Source: an uncultured Clostridia bacterium
GTDB lineage: Bacteria; Bacillota; Clostridia; Christensenellales; CAG-917
NCBI GenBank assembly: GCA_944349635.1
Contig: CALVNH010000001.1
Span: 276,385 to 340,384, forward strand
Reading direction: 5' to 3'
DNA: 64,000 nucleotides
Shown here: positions 21,520 through 31,500 of the stretch, piece by piece
How positions within the stretch are numbered: position 1 is the stretch's first letter
Layout: each line of letters starts with the position of its first letter
The notes under the pieces: model-generated
Databases searched by the model: none
Seen by the model: only the letters and a program-made list of their open reading frames with translations
What the model was told of the DNA's origin: nothing
Translations under genes and position numbers: made by a program

Positions 21520-23943
21520 TCAGGCAATGATGTTCACAAGTCGTCCGGGAACCACGATGACCTTTTTGGGGGCGGCTCCGTTCAGCTGCGCTTCCACCGC
21601 TTTGAGAGCCTCGCTTTCTATTTCGCTCTTGGACGCCGTGCTTGCCACGGTTATTCTTGCACGCAGTTTGGAGTTTATCTGCACGGCAAGCTCAATTTCG
21701 TCGCGGACAAGCGCTTTTTCGTCGCAGACGGGGTACGCCTGATTGAACACGGAATAGGGCTGCCCCAGCATCTCCCAAAGTTCCTCGCAGAAATGCGGCG
21801 CAAAGGGAGCCATAAGCAAAACGAGGTCTCTGACGCAATCCTTGAAGAAAGACGTCTTGGCGGACACCGCCGAGTCGTAAGCGTAAATGGCGTTGACGTA
21901 TTCCATGACTCTTGCGAGAGCCGTATTGAACGAGAATGTCTCCAAATCCGCAGAAACAGACTTTATCGTGTTGTTTCTGACATAGTTAAGTTCCTTTTCC
22001 GCTTTTTGCATGGGAGCGTCTCCGAAGTTCATGCCGTAACACTTCGTGACCAGTCTTTCCACACGGTCGAAGAATCTGCTGATGCTGTCCAGGCCGTTAT
22101 CGTTCCAGGGACCGCCCTCCACATAGCTGAAACCGAACATCAGATATACCCTGAAAGCGTCCGCTCCGTATTTGGAAATGCTGTCGTCGGGCGACACCAC
22201 GTTGCCTCTGGACTTGGACATTTTGAAACCGTCCGAACCCAGTATGGTGCCTTGATGTACCAGAGAAAGGAAGGGTTCGTCGAAATTGAGATACCCCATA
22301 TCGCGCAGGGCTTTCGTGAAGAAACGCGCGTAAAGCAGATGCATGCACGCGTGTTCGGCTCCGCCGATGTACTTGTCGACGGGAAGCATCTTGTTTATCC
22401 ATTCCGTATCGAACGCCTTTTCGGAATTTCTGTTGTCGGGATAACGCAGATAGTACCAGCTGGAACACACGAAAGTGTCCAACGTATCGGGGTCGCGGCG
22501 GGCAGGACGTCCGCACACGGGACACGTGACGTTCATAAATTCCTCGCACTTGGCAAGGGGGCTGACGCCGTCGGGAGTGAAGTCCACGTTGTAAGGCAGC
22601 CTGACGGGCAAATCTTTTTCGGGAACGGGCACCACGCCGCAGTGCTCGCAGTGTATCATGGGAATGGGCGCGCCCCAGTAACGCTGACGGCTGACCAGCC
22701 AGTCGCGCAGGCGGTAGTTGGTTTTGAGTGCGCCTTTTCCCTCTTTTTCCAGTTTGCGAATAACGGCGATTTTGCCCTCTTCCGAAGTCATGCCGTCGAA
22801 CTCGCCGGAGTTTATCATAACGCCGTAATCGCAGTATGGCAGGTCGTCGCTGCCACCGTCCGCGGATTTTACGACGCGTTCGATGGGCAAGCCGAGTTTC
22901 TGCGCGAAAACGTAGTCGCGCTCGTCGTGCGCGGCAACGCCCATAACGGCGCCCGTGCCGTAACTTGCCAGAACGTAATCGGCAACGAGAATGGGAACTT
23001 CTCTGCCGTTGACGGGATTGATGGCGTAAGCGCCCGTCATAACACCGGTTTTTTCGCGGGTGGAAGCCAGACGGTCGATTTCCGTGACTTTGGAAGCATT
23101 GAGCTTATATTCCTCGACGGCGGCTTTCTGCTCCGGCGTGGTAATGACGTCGACAAGAGGATTTTCGGGAGCAAGCACGACGTAGGTCACGCCGAACGCG
23201 GTGTCGGCACGCGTCGTGAACACGCGGAAAGTTTCCTCCCTTCCTTTGATTGCGAACTCTATTTCCCCGCCGTAAGACTTGCCTATCCAGTTCTTCTGCA
23301 TAAGTTTGGTCTTTTCCGGCCAGTCGAGCTTGTCGAGGTCGCGGAGCAGTTCCTCGGCGTACTCCGTGATTTTGAAGAACCACTGCGTGAGGTTCTTTCT
23401 TATCACCGTGGTTCCGCAACGCTCGCACTCGCCCTGCACCACCTGTTCGTTGGCAAGCACCGTGTTGCACGACGGACACCAGTTGACGGGAGCCTCTTTG
23501 CGATAGGCAAGTCCCTTCTTGTAGAGTTGCAAAAACAGCCACTGCGTCCACTTGTAATATTCGGGCACGCAGGTGTAAAGTTCGTAGTCCCAATCGTATG
23601 TTGCGCCGATTTTTTTGAGCTGCTCCTCCATGGTGGCGATGTTTTTCATCGTGCTGTCCTGGGGGTGAATGCCCGTCTTTATGGCGTAGTTTTCGGCAGG
23701 CAGACCGAATGCGTCGAATCCCATGGGCTGGAACACCTCGTAACCCTGCATTCTCTTGAAGCGTGCATAGGTGTCGGAAGGTCCGTAATTGTACCAGTGC
23801 CCGGCGTGGAGCTTCGCTCCGGAAGGATAAGAGAACATTTCCAGCACATACCATTTCTTGTCCACTCTGTCGCGGTGAAACTTGTAAAGCCCCGTGTCCG
23901 CCCAGATTTTCTGCCATTTGCTTTCGACTTTGATGAGGTCCAT
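21520..23943 (-). CDS. leuS: Leucyl-tRNA synthetase
   Basis: An 807-residue class I synthetase charging tRNA-Leu. The HIGH-type motif is [16 protein letters not shown] near residue 42; a zinc-ribbon-like CPSCNTVL...CERCG segment lies near 157-180; the CP1 editing domain follows; and KMSKSRGNV lies near 575. Length is normal for bacterial LeuRS. The promoter is at 23982-24010. AGGAG sits 14 bases before the ATG, longer than usual, but the N-terminus [11 protein letters not shown] fits the family. Confidence 0.96.
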   Translation of the reverse strand: MDLIKVESKWQKIWADTGLYKFHRDRVDKKWYVLEMFSYPSGAKLHAGHWYNYGPSDTYARFKRMQGYEVFQPMGFDAFGLPAENYAIKTGIHPQDSTMKNIATMEEQLKKIGATYDWDYELYTCVPEYYKWTQWLFLQLYKKGLAYRKEAPVNWCPSCNTVLANEQVVQGECERCGTTVIRKNLTQWFFKITEYAEELLRDLDKLDWPEKTKLMQKNWIGKSYGGEIEFAIKGREETFRVFTTRADTAFGVTYVVLAPENPLVDVITTPEQKAAVEEYKLNASKVTEIDRLASTREKTGVMTGAYAINPVNGREVPILVADYVLASYGTGAVMGVAAHDERDYVFAQKLGLPIERVVKSADGGSDDLPYCDYGVMINSGEFDGMTSEEGKIAVIRKLEKEGKGALKTNYRLRDWLVSRQRYWGAPIPMIHCEHCGVVPVPEKDLPVRLPYNVDFTPDGVSPLAKCEEFMNVTCPVCGRPARRDPDTLDTFVCSSWYYLRYPDNRNSEKAFDTEWINKMLPVDKYIGGAEHACMHLLYARFFTKALRDMGYLNFDEPFLSLVHQGTILGSDGFKMSKSRGNVVSPDDSISKYGADAFRVYLMFGFSYVEGGPWNDNGLDSISRFFDRVERLVTKCYGMNFGDAPMQKAEKELNYVRNNTIKSVSADLETFSFNTALARVMEYVNAIYAYDSAVSAKTSFFKDCVRDLVLLMAPFAPHFCEELWEMLGQPYSVFNQAYPVCDEKALVRDEIELAVQINSKLRARITVASTASKSEIESEALKAVEAQLNGAAPKKVIVVPGRLVNIIA

Positions 23944-23981
23944 TGACTAAAAGTTATCTCCTGAAACAAAACTTATATAGT

Positions 23982-24010
23982 ATTTTAATACCGCTTTTGT
24001 AAACTGTCAA
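23982..24010 (-). promoter_or_regulatory. Sigma-A promoter of leuS-serS
   Basis: Minus-strand consensus TTGACA (24005-24010), 17-bp spacer, TAAAAT (23982-23987). Only about 30 bases separate it from the leuS start, leaving no room for a T-box leader. Confidence 0.8.
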
Positions 24011-24120
24011 TTAAACGGGCGCACAAACGGGCGCAAATACGCGCGCGGAGACTCCGCCGTCCGCACTCCGCCGCATAAAAAAGAACGGGGGTCCATTTTG
24101 GCAAAAAGTTTTTATTTGCG

Positions 24121-24149
24121 TTGAGAAAGTGCGGCGGGTATGGTATAAT
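24121..24149 (+). promoter_or_regulatory. Sigma-A promoter of tmk-holB-ricT
   Basis: TTGAGA (24121-24126), 17-bp spacer, TATAAT (24144-24149). A GGGGG ribosome-binding site precedes the tmk ATG at 24194. Confidence 0.8.
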
Positions 24150-24193
24150 GATTTGAAAAAGCGGGTGTACGTCACCCGAAAACGGGGGCTAAG

Positions 24194-24802
24194 ATGTTTG
24201 TCACATTCGAGGGTTGCGAGGGCGTCGGGAAATCCACTCAGCTGGCGATGCTCAAAGAATATCTGAAAAACACGGGACAGGACGCCGTCTACGTTCGCGA
24301 GCCCGGCAGCACGGAAATTTCCGAAAAAATCCGCGCCATCATTCTCGACCCCGAAAACACGGAAATGAGCGCGGAGACGGAAGCTCTGCTCTACGCCGCC
24401 GCCCGCGCGCAACTTGTGAAGGAAGTCATACGACCCGCTCTCGACGAGGGAAAGACGGTCATCTGCGACAGATACATCGACAGTTCCGTCGCGTATCAGG
24501 GATATGCCCGCGGACTGGGAAGAGACTTTGTGGAAAAGATAAACTGCTATGCTCTGGAAAACGCCACGCCCGACGTGACGGTGTTCATAGACCTGCGCCC
24601 GTCGGCATCGTTCAGGAGCACCAGCCGCAACGACAGAATGGAGCGCGAATCACGCGATTTTCACGATAAAGTGTATGAAGGCTTTATTGCACAATCCGAA
24701 GCTTCAAACGGTCGTTTTGTGATGATAAAACCCGAAAAAGACAAAAATGCAACGCAAAAAAAGATTGTCGACGCTCTGCGCGAAAGAGGTGCGTTGAAGT
24801 GA
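24194..24802 (+). CDS. tmk: Thymidylate kinase
   Basis: A 202-residue kinase converting dTMP to dTDP. The P-loop is FEGCEGVGKST (residues 5-15), the DRYIDSSVAYQG motif lies near 92, and the REPGSTEISEKIR segment replaces the usual REPGGT with REPGST. The LID-like part (RNDRMERESRDFH) fits the Firmicutes type. It is first in a tmk-holB-ricT operon and its stop overlaps the GTG start of holB. Confidence 0.96.
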   Translation: MFVTFEGCEGVGKSTQLAMLKEYLKNTGQDAVYVREPGSTEISEKIRAIILDPENTEMSAETEALLYAAARAQLVKEVIRPALDEGKTVICDRYIDSSVAYQGYARGLGRDFVEKINCYALENATPDVTVFIDLRPSASFRSTSRNDRMERESRDFHDKVYEGFIAQSEASNGRFVMIKPEKDKNATQKKIVDALRERGALK

Positions 24803-25776
24803 ACGGACCCGTCTTCGAAAACACGCTTAAACAGAGCCGTGCCTTTGCCCTCGTCGACAAGGACATGCGCCTGGGACTGGGACACGCGTACATGGTGGTA
24901 TCTCCCGACGACGACACCGTGCGCGATTTCTTCACGTTGGTGGCGGCTACCGTTTTCTGCACCACGCACAGAGCGTGCATGGAATGCGCGGAGTGCCACA
25001 AAGTGCTGACGGGAAATCATCCCGACGTCTTCAACGTCAACACGGCGGGCGAAAAAATCAAGGTGGGCGAAATCAAGGACATGATATCCTCCGTGTCCAT
25101 AAAATCGCTGACGGGCAGAAAGATATATTTCGTTCACCGCGCCGACCTCATGACGGCGGATGCGCAGAACAAACTGCTCAAAACTCTGGAAGAGCCGCCC
25201 GAAGGCGTGACGATTTTTCTGGGTGTCGCAAACGAATCGGGACTGCTCGACACGGTAAAATCGCGTTGCCGCAAGGTGTATATGGACATCTTCGACCGCG
25301 AGACGGTCTACGACGCGCTGATTGCCTTGAACTGCGATGGCGAATCCGCCGCGATTGCCGCCGCCTGTTGCGAGGGACAGCTGGGAAAAGCGCGACGGAT
25401 TGCCTTTTCGCACGAATACACCGAATACTACTCCGACGCGCTCTCTCTGCTCGAAAACCTCAAAAAGAGTCCCGACGTGTTGCCCGTGTCGGGCACGCAG
25501 TCCCTCAAAAAGAATCCCGGCGACTTCCTCAAAATACTCACCGTCGCCGTGCGTGATTTGCTTTCCGCAAAGATGGGCAATCCGCTTTTCTTCGACGGAG
25601 AGACCTCCGCGCGAATAAACCGCATTTCGGAAACTTTTTCCGTGCGCGCGCTGGCTCTCACCGTCGGTCTCATAAACGAAGCGCAGGAGAAACTGTTTTA
25701 CGGCGTCAATGCCGCTGCCGTAACGGACAGCCTGCTCTTCTCCGTATTGGAGGTCAAACACAAATGGCAATCATAG
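24799..25776 (+). CDS. holB: DNA polymerase III, delta' subunit
   Basis: A 325-residue clamp-loader AAA+ subunit starting at a GTG that overlaps the tmk stop. It has the zinc-module cysteines (C..C..C..C in CTTHRACMECAECHK, near residues 53-67), the conserved helix DAQNKLLKTLEEPPE and the KSRCRK motif holding the SRC arginine finger, but the Walker A position (RLGLGHAYMVVS) has no GxxGxGK, which fits delta' rather than DnaX. It belongs to the polymerase III clamp loader. Context between tmk and ricT is the Bacillus-like order. Confidence 0.9.
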   Translation: MNGPVFENTLKQSRAFALVDKDMRLGLGHAYMVVSPDDDTVRDFFTLVAATVFCTTHRACMECAECHKVLTGNHPDVFNVNTAGEKIKVGEIKDMISSVSIKSLTGRKIYFVHRADLMTADAQNKLLKTLEEPPEGVTIFLGVANESGLLDTVKSRCRKVYMDIFDRETVYDALIALNCDGESAAIAAACCEGQLGKARRIAFSHEYTEYYSDALSLLENLKKSPDVLPVSGTQSLKKNPGDFLKILTVAVRDLLSAKMGNPLFFDGETSARINRISETFSVRALALTVGLINEAQEKLFYGVNAAAVTDSLLFSVLEVKHKWQS

Positions 25777-26621
25777 TTGGCATAAAGTTCAGAAACAGCA
25801 ACAAGGTCTATTATTTCGACCCTTCGGGAATAGATTTCGCCGAAGGCGACGGCGCCATTGTCGAAACCGCCCGCGGGCTGGAATTCGGCACGGTGTCCAT
25901 TCCCAACCGCGACGTTTCCGAAAAGGAAATCGTCAGTCCTCTGAAACCCGTCGTCCGCAAAGCCACCGACGCCGACATCGCGAAGGTGGAGAAAAACCTC
26001 GCCGACCGCACGCACGCGTTGCAGGTCATTCGCGAGAAAGCCGCCGAACTGGGACTCGGCATGAAGCTTGTCGACGCGGAGTACACCTTCGACCGCTCTA
26101 AACTGATTTTCTATTTCACCGCCGAAGGGCGCGTGGACTTCCGCGAACTGGTGCGCACTCTCGCGTCCATTTTCAAAGTGAGAATCGAACTCAGGCAGAT
26201 TTATGAGCGCGACGACACCAAAATGCGCGGAGCGCTGGCTGCGTGCGGCCGTCCGTGCTGCTGCACCACTCACCTGTCCGATTTCGAAAAAGTGTCCATA
26301 AAAATGGCAAAAGTTCAGGGGCTGTCGCTCAACCCGCAGAAAATCAGCGGCGTCTGCGGCAGACTGCTGTGCTGTCTGAAATACGAAAACGCCTATTACA
26401 GCGAAGTTTTCAAGCTCATGCCCAAGGTGGGGAGCAAGGTCAAGACCGCCGACGGCGAAGGCGTGGTGGAATCCAACGACCTCATCAAACAGACGACGCG
26501 CGTTCGCGTGCTGCTCAAAGACGGCAACTACGACGTTCGCACCTACAAACTCGAAGAACTGGGAATCGGAGAGCGCCAGTCCTCGGCGGAAATCGACGCA
26601 ATGCCCGACACGGAAGAATGA
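25764..26621 (+). CDS. ricT: RicT/YaaT-type PSP1 domain protein
   Basis: A 285-residue PSP1-domain protein of the YaaT/RicT family. In Bacillus subtilis RicT acts with RicA and RicF in a complex that affects RNase Y-dependent RNA maturation and sporulation and binds 4Fe-4S clusters. The diagnostic cysteine-rich segment is present: ACGRPCCCTTHLSDF near residues 158-172 and GVCGRLLCCLKYE near 195-207. The start overlaps holB by 13 bases. The C-terminal part contains the usual basic beta-rich domain. Confidence 0.93.
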   Translation: MAIIVGIKFRNSNKVYYFDPSGIDFAEGDGAIVETARGLEFGTVSIPNRDVSEKEIVSPLKPVVRKATDADIAKVEKNLADRTHALQVIREKAAELGLGMKLVDAEYTFDRSKLIFYFTAEGRVDFRELVRTLASIFKVRIELRQIYERDDTKMRGALAACGRPCCCTTHLSDFEKVSIKMAKVQGLSLNPQKISGVCGRLLCCLKYENAYYSEVFKLMPKVGSKVKTADGEGVVESNDLIKQTTRVRVLLKDGNYDVRTYKLEELGIGERQSSAEIDAMPDTEE

Positions 26622-26697
26622 TTGTTCCGCTCTTTGCGGTGTCGGAGCACGGAACGGGTGGTAGCCGTTTGCAAGTGTTTTTATTGAAAAATACTAC

Positions 26698-26726
26698 TGT
26701 ACAAACCATTTCGGGTGTGCTATCAT
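26698..26726 (+). promoter_or_regulatory. Probable promoter of the ferredoxin gene
   Basis: TGTACA (26698-26703), 17-bp spacer, TATCAT (26721-26726); the -35 is weak. Confidence 0.45.
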
Positions 26727-26772
26727 GTAGTAGGTTGCAAGACCAATATCGAATTATATAAGGAGTGAAACT

Positions 26773-26943
26773 ATGGCCAGAGTTATCAGCGACGAATGCA
26801 TTGCTTGCGGCGCATGCGCAGACACCTGCCCCGTCGGAGCGATTTCCGAAGGCGACGGCAAATACGTCGTCAATGCGGACGAATGCATCGATTGCGGAGC
26901 GTGCGAAGACGGTTGCCCCGTCGGAGCGATTTCCGAAGCGTAA
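26773..26943 (+). CDS. 2[4Fe-4S] ferredoxin
   Basis: A 56-residue clostridial-type ferredoxin starting MARVISDECIACGACADTC. Two CxxCxxCxxxCP clusters are present (CIACGACADTCP and CIDCGACEDGCP), each followed by VGAISE. It is a small soluble electron carrier, a natural acceptor for the pyruvate oxidoreductase at 11.5-15.0 kb. AGGAG lies 8 bases before the ATG and a strong terminator follows, so it is monocistronic. Confidence 0.97.
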   Translation: MARVISDECIACGACADTCPVGAISEGDGKYVVNADECIDCGACEDGCPVGAISEA

Positions 26944-26973
26944 GCAACGAAGCGTTCAAAAAAGTTCGATTGC

Positions 26974-27007
26974 AAAAAAGCGGGTTAACCCGCTTTTTTG
27001 TTTTTTT
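26974..27007 (+). terminator. Rho-independent terminator of the ferredoxin gene
   Basis: AAAAAAGCGGG-TTAA-CCCGCTTTTTT followed by GTTTTTTT; a near-perfect hairpin, symmetrical enough to act in either direction. Confidence 0.92.
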
Positions 27008-27010
27008 CCG

Positions 27011-27039
27011 TTGTGTTTTGGCAAGCTATATAGTAATAT
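27011..27039 (+). promoter_or_regulatory. Possible promoter directly abutting the chromate transporter start
   Basis: TTGTGT (27011-27016), 17-bp spacer, TAATAT (27034-27039); the first in-frame ATG is at 27041, leaving no room for a ribosome-binding site. Confidence 0.4.
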
Positions 27040-27040
27040 T

Positions 27041-27925
27041 ATGTCCGTTATGAAAAGGAAATTGTCCGAAACGCTGCTCGAAAGTCTGAAAATGTTTGCC
27101 GTGTTTTTCAAAATAGGGCTGTTTTCCTTTGGCGGCGGTTACGCCATGCTCACGATGATTGAACACGAAGTCGTCGAAAAACGCAACTGGCTGACGCACG
27201 GCGAACTCATGGACATCTTCGCCATTGCGGAAAGCACTCCCGGTGCAATTTCCATCAACATCGCCACATTCATAGGCACCAAACGCGCAGGCGTGCTGGG
27301 CGGCATTATCACCACCCTTGGCGTCGTGCTGCCCTCTTTTCTGGTGATTCTGGCACTTTCTTACATCATTGACCTGGTTCGCGACAACAAGTGGATAAAC
27401 TATCTCTTCCGCGGTGTGCGTGTGGGGGTTGTCGTACTCATCGTTCAGGCGGCGCTGAAATTCGTCAAGAACATGAAACGTACCGTCGTGGCTTTCGCAC
27501 TGATGGCGGCGATGTTCCTGCTGGCGACGTTTACGGAAGTCAGCGTCATATATCTGATGTTGGGTGCAATAGGACTGTCCGTAATCGCCGTCGTCGTCAC
27601 GCATTTCGCGAAAAACCGCAAGATGTTCGCACTCCTTACGTCAGGCACTCCCGAGTATTCGAGAAACGCGGAGCACTTCGCGGAAACGCCCTGTCCCGAA
27701 AATCTGCTGATTTGCAATCTGACGGACGATAGCGAGTCGGCCAACGAAGAGAAATCGGAAGCGGAATCCGACGACGAGGCGGAGCGCGAGAGTGCCCCCG
27801 CCGACGAGAACGGAGAAAACTTTTCCGCAGAAACCGACGGTGCGGACAGCAACGGCGACGTCGGCATTCCCGACGGCAACCATGACGCAGCGGACGGAAG
27901 CAACGGGGAGGAGAGCCGAAAATGA
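27041..27925 (+). CDS. Chromate transporter family protein, first half, with acidic C-terminal tail
   Basis: A half-size CHR-family (ChrA-like) membrane protein; two such halves normally work together as an anion carrier. It shows FFKIGLFSFGGGYAML (about residues 20-35), AIAESTPGAISINIATFIG and a LGVVLPSFLV helix. The frame is open upstream to 26765 through the ferredoxin gene; the likely start is the ATG at 27041 or the one at 27050. The transporter body ends near residue 195. Then comes an unusual tail of about 95 residues rich in Glu, Asp, Ser and Asn. The stop overlaps the partner's ATG by 4 bases. Actual substrate is not determinable; not all CHR proteins move chromate. Confidence 0.85.
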   Translation: MSVMKRKLSETLLESLKMFAVFFKIGLFSFGGGYAMLTMIEHEVVEKRNWLTHGELMDIFAIAESTPGAISINIATFIGTKRAGVLGGIITTLGVVLPSFLVILALSYIIDLVRDNKWINYLFRGVRVGVVVLIVQAALKFVKNMKRTVVAFALMAAMFLLATFTEVSVIYLMLGAIGLSVIAVVVTHFAKNRKMFALLTSGTPEYSRNAEHFAETPCPENLLICNLTDDSESANEEKSEAESDDEAERESAPADENGENFSAETDGADSNGDVGIPDGNHDAADGSNGEESRK

Positions 27926-28503
27926 TTTATCTGGAAATCCTCTGGACGTTCTTCAAAATAGGTCTTTTCACGATAGGCGGCGGGCACGCCATGATTCCTC
28001 TCATCATGAAGGAAATCGTTGCGCGCGGTTGGCTGGACCAGCAGGTATTGCTGGATTTCATCGCAATTTCCGAAAGCACGCCCGGACCTTTTGCCGTCAA
28101 TATTGCAACATACACGGGCTTTCAGGTGGCGGATGTCGGCGGAGCCGTGGTGGCGTCGCTGGGCGTTGTGTTGCCTTCGCTCATCATCATAATCGTCATA
28201 GCAAAATTTTTCTCGCGCTACATGAACCGCCCCAAGGTTCAGGAAGTGTTCGACAACGTGAGCGGCGCGGTGACGGGACTGCTCTTTTCCGTGGCACTCA
28301 CGATAGGCATTCTGGTGCTGTTCAATATGAGCGGCATTTTTGACGCCGCGTCGTTCAGCGCCGATTTCATAGGCATAGGACTTTTCCTCGGCGTACTTGC
28401 GCTGTCCTTTGTCAAAATCAAAGGCAAAAAGTTGCCGCCGATAGCACTCATTTTAATCTCCGCCCTGGGCGGCGTCCTGTTGTACGGTTTCATTCCAGTC
28501 TAG
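27922..28503 (+). CDS. Chromate transporter family protein, second half
   Basis: A 193-residue CHR-family membrane protein, partner of the upstream half. FFKIGLFTIGGGHAMIPL (about residues 10-27), AISESTPGPFAVNIATYTG and LGVVLPSLIIII repeat the landmarks of the first half, as expected for a two-gene CHR transporter. About five or six hydrophobic helices; no acidic tail. ATGA overlap with the upstream gene indicates co-translation. Confidence 0.92.
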   Translation: MIYLEILWTFFKIGLFTIGGGHAMIPLIMKEIVARGWLDQQVLLDFIAISESTPGPFAVNIATYTGFQVADVGGAVVASLGVVLPSLIIIIVIAKFFSRYMNRPKVQEVFDNVSGAVTGLLFSVALTIGILVLFNMSGIFDAASFSADFIGIGLFLGVLALSFVKIKGKKLPPIALILISALGGVLLYGFIPV

Positions 28504-28537
28504 ATATCTCCGTTAATACGCACTCCCGCAGGTGTAC

Positions 28538-28566
28538 TTGATATACCCGTTTTATTGTGATATACT
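28538..28566 (+). promoter_or_regulatory. Sigma-A promoter of the DUF4011 helicase gene
   Basis: TTGATA (28538-28543), 17-bp spacer, TATACT (28561-28566), followed by AAGGAG 9 bases before the start at 28588. Confidence 0.7.
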
Positions 28567-28587
28567 TTTTTGCAAGGAGTCGACATT

Positions 28588-31500
28588 ATGGCACAAGAAA
28601 TTTCAGAAAAAAGCAATGTTGAAATCACGGCAAGCTGTTCCAGGGTTGTCGGCTATTTTCACTTGCAGAACAATGTATCTCCGGTCAAACGTCTTTACGT
28701 CAAAAATTCTTCCGACGAAGAGCGCGAAAACGTAAAAATCAACATCTATTCCGAACCGCAGTTCCTCATTCCCTGCGAAATAACGGACGTCAGACTTCCC
28801 CGCCGCACCACCGCCAAATTCGAGACGGGCGTTCAGCTTTCGCCCCTCTTTATGGTGGCGCTCGACAAGAGCGTGGAGGGCGAAATCGTCATGGAAGTCC
28901 GCGAAGACGACGCCGTAATCGCGGAACAGAGGTTCAAGCTCACTCTGCTCGCCTTCAACGAATGCAACTACCGCGAGGACCCGGGCAGTCTCGCCGCTTT
29001 CGTGAGACGCACACCCGAAGTCAACAAGCTGGTCAGTCTTGCCGGAAAAAAGGTTCAGAGCTGGGACCTCGCGTCATGTACGGGATATTCCGGCACGCGC
29101 AACAACGTCCGCAACTATTTCGCCGCCTGTTACAGCGTGCTCGCCGACCAGAAATTCATAGCCGCTGAACATAAGCCCGACGAGGAATTCACCGCCGTTT
29201 CCGACCATCAGGAGACGCTGATTTCCAAAATCGCCTCCCCGTTGGAGCTGGCGTTGCTGCTTGCCTCCCTCGTGGAAGCCAACGGACAGAACGCTTTGAT
29301 TGCCAACATAGGCAAAAAATGGTACACGGGATGCTTCCTCACAAACGAATGCCTTCCCAACCTCATCAACGACGACGCCGACATGCTGCGCAAGAAATCG
29401 CAGAAGGGCGTCGGCGACCTCAGCATGATTGCCGCCGACGACATCTTCCAGGGCGTATCCTTCGAAAAGGCGGAGAAGAGCGCGCAAAGCGCACTCAAAA
29501 AGGACGAGGACGTCGATTTCATCATCGACATCAAACGCGCACGCATAATGCACATCTTCCCGTTGCCTCAACGGGTAAAGGGAGCGGGCGGCTACGATTT
29601 GCGCCAGAGCAAGGACTATTACACCGACCTCGCGCCCAAACAGCTCAAAGAATACGGCGGAGATATAGTCGGCGAAAAGGAAATCAGCCGCGTCACCCAG
29701 TGGGAGCGCCGTCTGCTCGATATGGATATGCGCAACTCCCTGCTCAACTTCAAGGTTTCGCAGGCCGTCGTCAAGCTGCTGGTTCCGAGTCTGGAAGATT
29801 TCATAGAGTGCATGGCGGAAAACAAGACGTTCACTCTGGAAAGCAAACCCAAAGAAAATCTTGAAAGCCTGGAAAAAATGCCAAACGGCTTTGACAGAAA
29901 TTCCTTCCTGAAACCGTTTGCGGACTATATGCTGTACGAATACAAAAACCGCCATCTCCGCACGGTTTACGACGCAAGAGAGCACGAGAGCACTCTGCTC
30001 CGTCTGTTCCGCAAGGAGAAGTCGATTCAGGAAGAAACGGGCACCCTCACGCTGTATCTGGCGGCGGGCTTCCTCAAATGGAAGGAGCAGGAATACTCCG
30101 AAGAGAAATTCGCTCCTCTCTTCCTCTACCCCGTCACAATCTCCAAAAAGGGCGTTGCCACGCCCGTCTATTCCATCGAGGTCAACATCGAGGACTTGCG
30201 CGTCAACAGCACTCTGCTGGAATTCCTGTATCAGGAGTTCGACCTCGATATGCGCGGACTCGCCACGGTGGAGCTCAACAGTCCGCAAGCCGTGCTGTCC
30301 GTTCTCGCCAGAATCAAGCGCGAGACGGTGCGTTTCAAGGGTTGGGACATCTACAACAACGTTTTTCTTGCCAGTCTGTCCTTTGCCAACTATCTGCTGT
30401 GGCACGACGTCAAGTACAAGTCTGACCGTTTCCGCGAACATCCCATCGTGCGTTCGCTCATCAACAACCGTCTGGAATTGCCGGAAAACGCGTTCGACCT
30501 CTCCGACCGCAGCAGCGACGAGGCCTATGTGGGAGCGGAAAAAATGTTTTTGCCGATTTCCGCGGACTCCTCGCAGTATTCGGCAATCTACGACAGCCTT
30601 TCCAAGAGCTTCGTCCTTCACGGACCTCCCGGAACCGGCAAGTCGCAGACCATCACCAACATCATCGCCAACAATATAGTTCGCGGCAGACGCGTGTTGT
30701 TCGTCGCCGAAAAGATGGCGGCGCTCTCCGTCGTCCACCGCAGACTGCAAAACATAGGGCTGGGTGATTTCTGCCTGGAACTTCACTCCAACAAGGCAAA
30801 CAAAAACCTGGTGCTCAACCACATCATCAACACGCTGTCCCTGACGGAAAACACGTCGGAGCAGGAACTCGAAGACAAAGCGGCGGAAATCGCGGTGCCT
30901 CTCGACAAATTACAGAAAGAGCTGGACGCAATGCACCGCAAGCGCTATCTCGGTTTCTCGCTGTACGAGGCCATTCTCAACTACTTCGAAAACGAGGACG
31001 CCCCCGACTGTCTGAACATCGACAGTCTCTTTTACGAAAAGCTGACGGAGAGCTCATTCAACAATTATCTCGATGTTCTCACCGAACTTTCTCTGCGCGC
31101 AAAGGAATGCGGCAACATCGAAAAATCGCCTTTCAGGCACATAGGCGATTTCGAATACAACGACCGTTGGCGCGCGGACGGCGAATCCATTCTGGAAATC
31201 TTCACGATAGAGCTCAAACACCTGCGTCAGTACGCGCGCAACCTTTTGCCGCTGTTCAATATGCGGACGGTGGCTCTCACCCGCGCCAAAATCGACGCGC
31301 TGTATAAAATCTGTCAGTTGCTCAAAGAGGAATGCGTGCGGGAGTATTTCGCGCATTGCAAACTGGAAACCAACGCCAAAGGCATGCTGGATTCCTTCCG
31401 CGAAGCCTACAAGAAGAACCGTGTTCTGACGGAAGAATACGTGTCGAAATACGGCGCGTACCCCTATGAAGTTCCTCTCGAAGAGCTTGATGCGGCAATG

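Noticed and set aside
19222..23946. Long plus-strand frames opposite serS and leuS
   Set aside because: Both synthetases are unmistakable on the minus strand; the plus frames lack motifs and starts.
23944..24193. T-box leader for leuS-serS
   Set aside because: The consensus promoter lies only about 30 bases before leuS, leaving no room, and no T-box sequence is present.
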